This document shows, one piece after another, positions 32,701-44,700 of a stretch of DNA of 64,000 nucleotides (its first letter is position 1; each line of letters starts with the position of its first letter). Location of the stretch: positions 46,923,341 to 46,987,340 of the forward strand of contig OU342632.1 in NCBI GenBank assembly GCA_910589415.1, given 5' to 3'. The notes under the pieces were generated by a model. That model saw only the letters and a program-made list of their open reading frames with translations, was not told the origin of the DNA and made no database searches. The translations under genes were made by a program, and so were the position numbers. This DNA is from Malachius bipustulatus (Eukaryota; Arthropoda; Insecta; Coleoptera; Melyridae).

Positions 32701-35700
32701 GCCAAAAGCAAGATGAAGCCATGGAGGATGAGAAAATACTGGAGCTCATAGAAGAGAGAAGAGGATAAGTATAGAGGCGAAAATGAGGGAAAATACAGGG
32801 AAGTAAACAAGGTTTAGTCAGATAGATTGAAGGAGGCAAAGGAGTTGTGGCTGCAAGATCATGTCGTGCAGGTCTAAGCGAAAAAGCTGTAAAAAAATTA
32901 CTTACATGCAACAAGGTTATTGTATCTATTTTTTGGTTTATTGATTTTCAGTGCTCCATAATTCCAAGGTTGCGTCTGACCTCTTGGAAACAACTGAAAT
33001 TATCCACAGTTAGTTATAGAATTTTCAATTCATTCATGGCGATAGTTTCTTACAGCATGTTGTTTCATTAATTCTCCATTGCTTATAGCATTTTTTATAT
33101 AAGATTCCAACTCAACTATCGGGACAACTTTTGAATATTTTGTCTTTTCAGATTTTACAAGTTGCATTTCAGTTTTAAGCTGCAATTAGTAAGTATACAT
33201 GCAGAGTTCCCCATATGAGACTACCCATTTTAATATTCGATTTAAATCTAACAGAAGTACCTACGTGATTTATTTGTCCTTTATTAGTGGATCAAGATCT
33301 GTGGTCTTGGGATTACATTTTATGTAGTAGGCGCCTGTTTTGCAGCTGTTCACTAAAAACTTGTCACAGTCATGAATCCGTGTCAATGTCAAAATCGATC
33401 CATTTTTTTTATAAATTTGTAAAATTTTGCAATAATTTCATGGATTTTTCAAAGCGACAACGTGTGTTCTCTGGGGAAACCCACATCAAACACATATCAA
33501 AACTGGTTCAGTAGGAGCAGTGCAAATTTTTGCATGCCAGCGACGTATCCATTCAGCAACCGTTTGCGTCTGCATAAAACTCTATTAATGTTACCAGACT
33601 GCAGACGAAATGCAAGCCGTACTTTTACTAAATAAGCTGGCCAAATAACTGGTAAAAGTTAAAGGTCATAAACACTAATGACTAATGAAATAGGTGCCTA
33701 TCTTTAATGTAGGTTTCCACGGAGAACACACGTTGTTGCTCTAAAAAATTCACAATAATAATTATTATTGCAAATTAATAAAATTAATAAAATTTTGCAA
33801 ATTAGTCAAAAACTATAAAATTTTATTGTAAATGCAACTACATTCAAAATATATCATCGAATTTGACATTGACAAAGTGCTATTATAGCTGTGACAATTA
33901 ATCCACAGGCGTCTAGGTACTAAGATGAAATGAACTCTCAAAGACCAGAGATCTTGAATCTTGATCCACTTAAGGAAAAATAAATCACATTATAAAATAC
34001 TTGAGTTAGATTGAAATTGAATATCAAAATAGGTAGTCTAATGGCGGACCCTGTAAAATATATGACATTTTGAAAGTAAAGTATTCTACCGTGTGTCCCC
34101 GGATAGGTGAAACGACTCTTATAAAAGACAAAATTTTTTTGATTTTAATTTTAATTTTTTGGTGTTCAGCCCTGCTTGGCTAAAGAGTAATTTCTAATAA
34201 AATATTAGTTTTGAAAAATCAAGCATGTCTTGGAAATTTCCAAGAAACCTTTTTTTCTGTTGAGTAAAGTGCCTTTTATGTGGCAAAAACGACAAAATGT
34301 TATTTGAAAAAGTTGTTCAGAATCAACATTTAGGTCCCTATACCAAATTTCAAAATCATAGATCAACTTTGATCTTTTACATTTATTTTTATGTTTTATT
34401 TCACAAATCAAAGAATTTGTATCATTTTGTAACAAAGACTGCCATGGAAAAACCAAATTGTACCAATAGCAATAGCAATCTGTCAATATCAGTCTTTGTT
34501 ACAAATGAAATTCTTTGATTTGTGAAATATACATAAAAATAAATGTAAAAGATCAAAGTTGGCCTATGATTTTGAAATTTGGTATACGGACCTAAATGTT
34601 GATTTTGAACAACTTTTTCAAATAACATTTTGTCGTATTTGCCACATAAAAGGCACTTTACTCAACAGAAAAACCGGTTTTGGATGCTCTTGGAAATTTC
34701 CAAGGCATGCTTGATTTTTTAAAACTAAAATTTTGTTAGAAATTATTCTTTAGCCAAGCAGGACTGAACCCCAAAAAATTAAAATTAAAATCAAAAAAAA
34801 TTTTGTCTTTTATAAGAGTCGTCTCACCTATCCGGGGACACACGGTATATAGAAATGAAACATTTTCTTACATCTGACTTTCCATTTGTTGAAACTTCGG
34901 CTACGGTAGTTGTTGATCTTTCTAATGTACAAGTTAAGGGTAAAACATCAGGTCTTAAGAAAACTTCATCACTTTCTAAAATTAAAATAATCAACTCGCA
35001 AATCTCATTACAAGACACCTAATTAAACAAAAATTAAAGTGAGAAGAGTGAAAACTTCAACTGGACTGAAGAAGAAAAAACTCTAATTTTTGCATAAAAC
35101 CTCTGCAACGTATCACTCGGTATCATTTTTCATTAAATTATAAAAAAAAGTTAAAACGAAATTAAGTAAACAATTTTCCTTTAACGTGTGTTCGGAAATG
35201 TATCGTTTTTTGAGATACAGGGTAGGGTGTCTAAAAATATTATTTTTCCACTTTTTTTGAAGACATCTACGAAACCGTTTGAGATACAGAACTCAGCTTT
35301 TGTACCTACATGTCATATCATTGATACAAGCTACTTTTTTAATACAATTTCAGTTTCTTTAATGTGCTATTTGAAAAAATTCATCTCCTACACTAAAAGC
35401 AAGAGTTTGCAACATAATAGCAGCGAAATACGTAGAAACTTAAGAATTTTTTTGGTACTAAGGTAGAGGAGGGTAATAAGGCCCATCGGAAAATAAGGCC
35501 CACTTTCAAATTTCGCGTCAACTAAGCAAACTTGTTTGTTTGAAGGTGTGATCATTTTACTCTGTAGTGCTTGTGATTGTGCCATTCGTGAACACGCTTC
35601 GAAAACGCGCTGCAAATATTACTTTCAATGACTGGAATTAATTAGGCGGTGGGACTATAAAAATACCAAAAATGTAAGTATATTTTTCACTGTTTGGACT

Positions 35701-38700
35701 AGTGAAAAATATTTATGTTTTGAATAATCAAGTTCTATAAGTTTTAAGCTTGAAATGCATGGCTTCAAAAGTTTTGTTATGGACATGGTCACGGATGGCG
35801 GTGAAATATTAAATTCGTAACTGATGTCGGAAAATAAGGCCCGGGCTGTATTTCCAGCATATTTCCAAGTGGGCCTTATTTTTAGATGCAGTTTTCAATA
35901 TAGTTTCGGAGACTGGCAAGAAATTCCATTAACGAGCTGTAAATAAACATATTTTAGTGTTTCTGAAAACAAGGCCCGCAAGCTCTGGATCAGAATAATG
36001 AACTGGGCCATATTTCGCGCTGTAATTTTCAATAATTTTTTTTTTTTTTATGCAAGGAGAATTCCAGGCCGATATGCGTTCCTGTTCAGTCTGTAAAGTT
36101 TGGGTGCATGAAGAATGCGTATAGGATTGACAGCAGACGACGTAGACATCTTTGTCTGCCCAAGATGTGAACCGTGAAACATTTTTATTAATGGGCCTTA
36201 TTTTCAGCCCCTGCTGAAAGTAAGGCCCAGAACTGATTTATTTTTAATTACACATAACTTGTTCAGTTTTTATTTTATCGTTGCCAGAATTTTTATATAT
36301 TATGTTCAAAGAGTTGTACTATTTATGTTGTTTTTCATATTTGAATAAACGTTTATTTTCTCATAATAATAAAATTAATTCCTTAGGTGGGCCTTATTAC
36401 CCTCCAGTACCTTATATTTAATTTTAATGTACTTATTTAATATTTCTAACATAAAAATTGCGAGTAAGTACATTAATTTTTTTACGCAACTTTTCTGAAA
36501 AATTTTTCGGGGGGAAAAAATTCCCGAACCCCCCTTATGCTGTTAGGGGTACTGCATACCCTCCAAGTCCCCGGAGATTGTCCACCTCATTGATTAGATA
36601 TAATATGCAAAAAAAAATTATTATTTTTTCCGACATGTTTTGTACCTAATCCACGAACCACTAATGAAGAAAACTTTAAGAGAGAGCCCTCAAAAGACAT
36701 TTGGCGGGGTGGCTCCAAATCTGAAGCTACGCCACTGTTCACGCCTATATTTTCGCCTTTCTATACTAATTGTACTACCTATACCTACCTACCGTTTTTG
36801 TATAGAAAATATTGACGGCTTAAAAAATGTGCTTTTAAAATGTCAATTGGCCCAGGGTCGTAGATATTAGGGGCAAAAAAAAAACTCACGCAACGCTAAA
36901 ATGTCCACCATTGACATATATGAAGAAAATTTTGTTGGTTTTGAAAAAGTAGTTAATATCATTGATCAAAAAAAAAAGTTCCCGACATATCTTCAAAAAA
37001 GTGGAACAATAATCTTTTTTTAACACCTTGTATCTGAAAAGGCTTTTCGAACACGCGTTAATGGGATTTTTTTTTGTTTATTTTTGAGAGATGATAAATA
37101 AATCACTACTGTGTATACAAGGTGTCCAGGTATGAGTGTAAGAGCTACACGTGGCGACCTTCCTTGGACTATTTTGAGTAAAAAATCTTAATACAATAAT
37201 GCTCTAAACGTCTTTTGCAAAGTCTTATTTCATTTAATTTTCGTAACAGTGCAATTATTAACTTTTTTAACATTTCCTAAATTTTTTTTTAGTAATGTTA
37301 AAAAAGTTAATAATTGCACTTTTACGAAAATTAAATGAAATAAGACTTTGCAAAAGTCTTTAAAAATGTTAACCGTAACTGCAAAAGGAAACAGAAGTTC
37401 AATAATATGCATATTTGTGACCCAGAATTTCTAACTTTGATGACCTCGTGTGGCACCATGAAGACGTTTAGAGCATTATTGTATTAAGATTTTTTACTCA
37501 AAATAGTCCAAGGAAGGTCGCCACGTGTAGCTCTTACACTCATACCTGGACACCTTGTATATAAAACACTATGTTTATATAAAACACTATGTATCCATCA
37601 TTATACGGTAGACTTTTTTTTAAACAGTAGTGTTTTATTTACCATCCACTGTCTTGAAATATTGAGCAAAACATTCGAGGGATGATTCTGCTCGAAAAAT
37701 TATTATTATTGTTACAAGTTCCTGTAACATTTTCATGAAAACTCAAAAATTTTAGTTGCAGGGCCTTCAAGAAAATCAATTATTTTTTAACTACTACAAC
37801 AGTGGCAACCAACTTAACTTTGTTTCCACTGTAACGATTTTCTTCAAATTTAGCTTTTTTATATACCTAACAATTTTTTTTGATTGATTTTTTGTACCTC
37901 AAAAATAAGTAAAAATTAAAAAAATTATTTGTGTTAACTGAAAGTTAGAGGTAGTTTAGGATCTTACCTTTGAGATATTTACATAAAATCGGAAACAACC
38001 GTACAAAAAAAAAATTGTAATAAATAGGTATCCTAAATTTCAAAAAATACACTACTCGTAGTAACGACATTATTAAAAGAAAAAAATTAAAGGCCCTGTA
38101 ATTAGAGTATTTTTGCATTTTCGAAAAAATGCTATTCAACTCGTATGCATGGTGTTAAGTTTTTGAGCAAAATAATTATCCCCCGGATTTTTGTCACATC
38201 ATTTCCGACGCCTCGTAAATCCAACGAGGTATATTTTCGAGTGCTGAGATATTGTGTGACTTATTGTACCTTGAATATTGTAAAAATTATTCTTCTTAAG
38301 ACCATCTTAGCCTAATTCTAATGTTGTAAACCTGCCATGAATTCTTTTGAGCAAATACGTTCAAACCCCTCCCCAAATGCAGCTTGTGCTTGGGGACAGT
38401 ATAGCCTCGATCTACTTCTGGTTCCCTGTTTCGTTGAGAGTGAGTCCCCAGAGAAACGAGTGGAGCTGAAGTCCCATCTTCCCGTTTACGAATCTGGTGG
38501 GCAGAGAGAAAAAGGGACTCCCACACATTTTAAACGATTAAATCGTGAAACGTTAAAACGGTGAAACGGTTAAATTTAATTGAGAATGCGTTAATTGTAA
38601 TTCAGAATGCGTTAATTGTAATTGAAAAAGCTTTAAATTGAATTGAGAAAACGTTAAATATAATTCTGAAAGTATCAAAAAGAATTCAGAATCGGTCAAT

Positions 38701-41700
38701 TGAAATTGAGATAATGGAAAATTCGAAAATTTTACAGTAGACCATGCTAAAACCACTTTTGTTATTAATGGTGACGGTGCTCGCGCTGACCATCACTCGA
38801 CGACGTTCCATGAGACGTCTTTAGCTAGGGAACGCTTGTTGGACGATACTTCTGAGAATTTTTATAATATTTTTTTTATGGTTAAGATTTTTGTATACTT
38901 TTATTCGCATTAGACCTATTCTCAATTACAATTCACGCATTCTGAAACACATTTAACCGTTTCTCAATTACAACTGGAAAAGGTGTAGTCAGACAGGCAT
39001 TTTTCGGGTAACAAGGAGTCAAATGTACCTTGGTACGAAGTTCTTGGGGAACGTGTGAAAGGACATGCATTGGTCTACTTGCATCCGAATTTTATATTTA
39101 AATTAAGAAGTTTTTCTACATCGAAGCAATGTCCTATTGAAGCAGTGCTGTGAGGATGAAGTAGTCGAAGTTATAACTGTAGCATCTAATGGAGCTTATA
39201 AATTCGAATCAAGCACATACTTCACTGGCCAGTATTTCCATTTTTCTGCAAACCGCCACCTTGATTTTTGTTAAGATCGGATTTCGTGAGTTCTTGTGTT
39301 ATCATCACACAGAGAAACTTCAAACAATATTATACAGGTGGTAGTAATAGTGATTATAATAGTCACTTCCGTTGCCTTGTATAGAACTGCTGATATATCT
39401 CACCTCAGTTCTCCTAAAGATACTACACTTTTATAAAAATGGTAGGTATGTTATTTGAGAAATGTTTGAAGATGATCCTTTTTGAAAAAATTTTTTGAAT
39501 TTAAACCAGTTAAAGTTTTCACTATAATAAATTAGTTGAAGCTCAAAAAAAATTTATTAATCAATATTTTTTCACCTACCTGATTTATCATTTTTTAAAT
39601 AAATTCCAAACAATGCAAATGGCTTCTCTCTATGTTTATAGACACTGAAAGAGACAAACTGATTTTTTTAACATAAGGTACTTGATTATTTAACAGAAAA
39701 GAGTACTCACAAATAGGCTCCGACCATCAAAAAAGCTATTGGTAGAAGTAAAAATAAAGCAAACAAATTGGATTTATCGTCATCGACAATTACTGTTGAT
39801 AAATTCATGTTCAAGCCGGTGGTAAATCCGGTCATATCATATCTCGTATGTCTGGTCTTATTCATATAAGTAGTGATAACAAAAATAACGATATCATACT
39901 GTGTTCCAGGTTGGAGCTCATTGCTGTCATCTCCAACTGTATATTGAAAATCTTCAGTAAGAGTTATTGGCTCATGGTAAACAACAGTGTATTTGGAAAT
40001 GTCTTGCAGTGAATCTTGCACAACTTTTAGCGTTGACGAGTTGTTCAAAACATCGGAAGAAGTCGAGTCCGCAACTGTCAAGTTGACAAGAATACAGATA
40101 TAGGTTTCATAACTAGTTCCGGAACTCGATAATTTTGGAATATTAATTCTCATGGTTGTGTTGGTGTTTGATATTAAATTCGGATTATTAGAAAGTATTG
40201 GAATTGGTGGGGGACTATAGTCCTGTTTCGTTGCAGTTGTTCCTTCAATTCCTGTACTCGAAATGGCTAAAACGCCTATATTGTACAAAGCTGCTGGGAT
40301 AATTTCTTTTTCGATCTGTAATGATGAGTTTCTAAAGTAGGTAGGTATCTATATTAATTTATCAAGTAGGTATGTATCATACCTGATGTTCATATGTTAG
40401 GTTATATCCCTCCACCCCATTCAAATTTAAGTATTCTTCTCCCACATCTTCACCATGTCTCTCTCTTCGTATTATTATTTTAAATTGATTTAGTATACTA
40501 TTAGTGATATTTGGATGTTTCCACATGACAATTAATTTATTTTCATTTGTCCAAGTGAAGTTTAGATCGTATGGTGCTTCAGAAGCTGAAATATGTTCAA
40601 TTTGTTGTATTTTTTTGTTGAAGTTTAAACATAGAATTAAAGTAAAGTTGAATCGAAATACTTAAAGATGTACTACTGACCTTCTTCAACTGTAGGGGTA
40701 TATAACTCGTCTGTCCAAGGTCCCCAAAGATTAGGTTCATTTTTTGGCCGAATCTAAAATAAATTTTTTCTTAGGCCATTTTTGCTGGAAAACTATAGAC
40801 TTCTACAGAGGTTAATAAATAGGCATATTATATGATTAACAGGACAATTAAGGCATTAATAAAATAATAAAAATGTAGGTGCAAAAATATAATTCAGTAA
40901 ACAGTACCCACCTTAACATAAAACGCGCAGTTAGCGCAATCAAAACCTTCTATTACTGCACACTGCAAATGTGGCCATAACTTACAAGTCGTTGGTAGTA
41001 ACTTCGTGTCGAAATTGTAAGTTTGAATATATCTATATCTGTATTTCAACTGATACTCTGATAAATTCCCTGTGGGTGGGAATGCAGGTTTCCATCGAAA
41101 GTAAACATGGTCTCCGTTTTTGGCATAGATGGTGAATTCTTGAGGTTTTAGCGGGGCTATCAACGATTAAAAATGTTACTTATCAAAACCCTTACGTAGG
41201 TTCTTGAAAATATAAACTTACCAATTGCAGCAGTCTTAAATAATTTTGTCTCATGGCTACTAACGCATTTGCTGTCAGCTTTTCTACAAGTAGATAGTTT
41301 TATTATATTGTATGACGTGTAAGGCAAAACTCCTTTCAAAAGTATAGAATTCGTATCGTCAATTTCTTCGGTTGTGGACACTTCGTCCTTCTCGCACCAG
41401 ATCTCCAAACAGGTGAGGGTAATTTGAGCGAAAATAGGCCCTGATTTTGATGAACACTCAATGGGAGAAAATTTTACCGTAGTTCTTGTTGGCGTACTAT
41501 CAATTTGACTCACATGCAGTATTTCCGCTTGAGTTATCAAATCTGTGAAAGAGTAAATGTAAGAAGTCATTTTAATTGATTTTTCGAAGCATCAAATAAG
41601 TTTCATTAAGTATAAGATGTCTGCCATTTAAGTATCCATCTTTACATTATCTAAGGTATCCATAAACATTTTTAATGACACGTGTTATTAGTTGATGTCG

Positions 41701-44700
41701 GCGAGAACAACATCATGAGATTTCAAATACATACTGATGGTACATAATAATTATTGAAAATATTTTTTACCATGTCCAACTACGTCTTGGAGAGGTACTC
41801 GTGGAGAACAACACCCTTAGCATAAAAAAGTCTGCATCACCTTGACCTTCCAGGATTCATTACCTATTATGATCATTGGCAAGAAGTTTTTATCTTCTTC
41901 TAAACGACCAAGCAGTTCCTGACAAACCTGGACGCGATTGACTTGTGGTCGTCAAGATCCAACTTATGTCCCACACTCCCACACCACAAGCTCCCTGATA
42001 GTCATAACTTGATTTGCCGGCAATAAGGTGTTGTTTTTATCGACGTGGGGGTCGTCAGTTGAGGGGAAAGAACGTTATTCAGGATGCTTATCGTCTTTAA
42101 TCAACTGTCGACCCCCCTTAAAACGTTCATATCACTTGAAAGATGCCATACACTTCATAGCAACATACGTATAAACCATGTGGGGTATAGTAAATGTTTC
42201 AGTCGTTGAATTTTCAAGTTGAACGCAAAATTTTACAGCAAGACGCTGCTCCTTCAGGACAGGTTAGGTCACGCATTCTGAAATCTTACAAACGAAAAAA
42301 TCGCACTTCACTGCAAACCATCTAGCTATTCAAGAAATGGAGATATATGCAATGACGTTTTCATCAGATAATCTGTACAAACGTAGTGACACCAAGCGGA
42401 TTTCTCGGGAACCAACTAGATGCGCGCAATTCAAACAATCCGCGTATTTTCTTAATAGACCTCGTATACCTTATACGAGGATGTCTGATGACAAAAAAAA
42501 GATCTAATACTTATAGTAGGGGAGCCCAATAGGGGATTTCGGGATTTACTCGAGCGCGTCAGATTAATATAAGGAGGGATACCTTGCACCTTGTTGAGTA
42601 CCCCCACCTTATATAAGACCTCTATGCAGCGCCGCGCGTCAAGGGCAGCTGATCAGAATAGTAAAAAAAAATTGATCATTAGAAATATTCGAGCGTGTCA
42701 GATTAAGGTATGGTGGGTTAATTACATACTGAAATGTGTACATTTCAATAATCTGACGATTTAAGCGTGACGTTAAGGAGTGGGAGGGTTACAAACTTGC
42801 AAAAAAAAAAACGTCACTTGGACATGCTCGAGCGCGGTTGATTTTTTTTTTAATTTGAAGGAAATAATTCTAGGGTATCGGGAAAAATATAATCTGCCGT
42901 TTTCCACAAGCCGAAGAAACGAAAATCGTTAATAACGTTGAGTGCGTGCAGACGGTGCAGACGCGCGGTAAAGTATGTATCCCCCACTCCACGCCTGTCT
43001 TTCCCTTTCGCTCTTTCCTTATCTCTCTCTCTCTCTCGCACCGTCCAGACGCTACTTTCGCGACGCCATCACAGACGCCAGATGAAGAAGATGATTCGAC
43101 GATGAAGATGAAGATTAAAAAAAAAATCATCAAAAAATTTGCGTATTATGTAAAGATTCGAATCTCAATATATATTCTAATTGAAAAAATAGATTTATTT
43201 TTATTTGCATGCTATTTTTCGTATGTTTTAGGTAACAAAATGCAGAAATTACAAAAAAAAATCATTCATACAGGGTGTTAGTTAAGTACGGGGCCAAACT
43301 CCAAGGGGTGTTTCCTTGAGTGATTTTAAGAAGAAAAGTTCAAATAAACATGGGTCCGAAAATGCATATTTTTCAAGATACAGGCAGTCAAACTTAAAAA
43401 AAAAATTCGAATGTTCGTGAATATCTCTAAACTCTTTCAATCAATTTTGTTGAAATTTGACAGTTCTGTTTGTAATAACAAGAGGGTAATTTAGCCCCAA
43501 TTAGATTAAAATTATTAATTCCAGTGGCGTACCGGAAGACAGTCTAACTAATATTTTTGGTTAAAAAATTGGGCGCCACTGACTTTTTTTTTATTTTGTA
43601 TTTTTTTCGAATTAAGCAACTAGAAATACAACTATTTTATCTCTTGAGTTTTTTTCATATCTTGCTTTGTTTTCGAGAAAAAAAAATAAAAGTTTGACAC
43701 CCTGTATCTTGAAAAATATGCATTTTCGGACCCATGTTTATTTGAACTTTTCTTCTTAAAATCACTCAAGGAAGCACCCCTTGAAGTTTGGCCCCGTACT
43801 TAACTAACAGCCTGTATATATTTTTTTTCAAGTCGTCAGATTAAGAAAACCCCTCTAGATAATCGTCAGATTATTGGTCATCAGATCTGGGACATCAAGA
43901 TGAACCGTCCATATCTTAATCTGACGCGCTCGAGAAAATCAAAATGGCGATTTTTTTTTTGCAATTTTGAAAAGCTCCCGTAAGCTTGCGTCACCTCCAA
44001 ATCGTCAGTCTTTTGAATGTGAGCATCTTTCGGGGTCACTTAACATCCCCTCTAAAAATCTGACGCGCTCGAGTGAATTTTTTTTTTTCTCATTTTGTAC
44101 CCCCCTGTACGGCCACCCTCACTATGCGAACCGGCAGATTATCATACCTCCATTATCAGAGAGACGTGGGGCATACGCCCTATCATTATCTGACGCGCTC
44201 GGAGATGTCTATGTGACTGTTTTTTTTTACATCTTTGACCCCCCGTAGACGCTCCCCCCACCGGTGAACGGGTAAACATCATATGACTTTTTTTTCTTTT
44301 TATCACGTAATCTCTCAAATCTAATAGGTCTCCACGACGCTCGAGTAAATCCCCATTTAGCATCGTGGGCTCCCCTACTATTAAAGAAAGAAATTCAAAC
44401 TAGGTGCCTACCTGCTTCGTCGGTTTCAATACGTTGCAGAAAAGGCTCTCCTCTCAAAGTCGTATAAGCATAGATGATAATTTGATATTCTGAGTAAAGT
44501 TTCAGATCTGTCAAAGTGACTGAAAGACTTGAAACGTTTACTTGCGTGGTGTCTCGAAGTAGCGGGCCGCAAGCCTTCTGAGATAAAAGCTAAAAACAAA
44601 GTATAAGGAAAATAGAATTCATGAATTAGCGTCTTTCGATTAAAAATAACTTTTAAAATACGCTTACAGTATATTCTATGCTGTAACCTCTTAGAATCCC

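Larger units (their letters stand above)
35168..37079. mobile_element. Large palindromic element interrupted by the pogo-like element
   Basis: The left arm (ttaacgtgtgttcgg, then cagggtagggtgtct and ccactttttttgaagac, 35180-35270) pairs with the right arm near 36990-37065 (gtggaacaataatc, acaccttgtatc, cgaacacgcgttaa). Inner segments around tcatatcattgat (35317) also match inverted near 36955. The 952-bp element at 35461 splits it. Exact outer borders are uncertain by about ten bases. Confidence 0.6.

Noticed and set aside
34297..34628. Two ORFs on opposite strands with almost the same peptide
   Set aside because: They are mirror images produced by the palindromic MITE, not a gene family.
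38553..38756. Repetitive ORF (SQLQLTHSE type)
   Set aside because: Translation of the 24-bp minisatellite.
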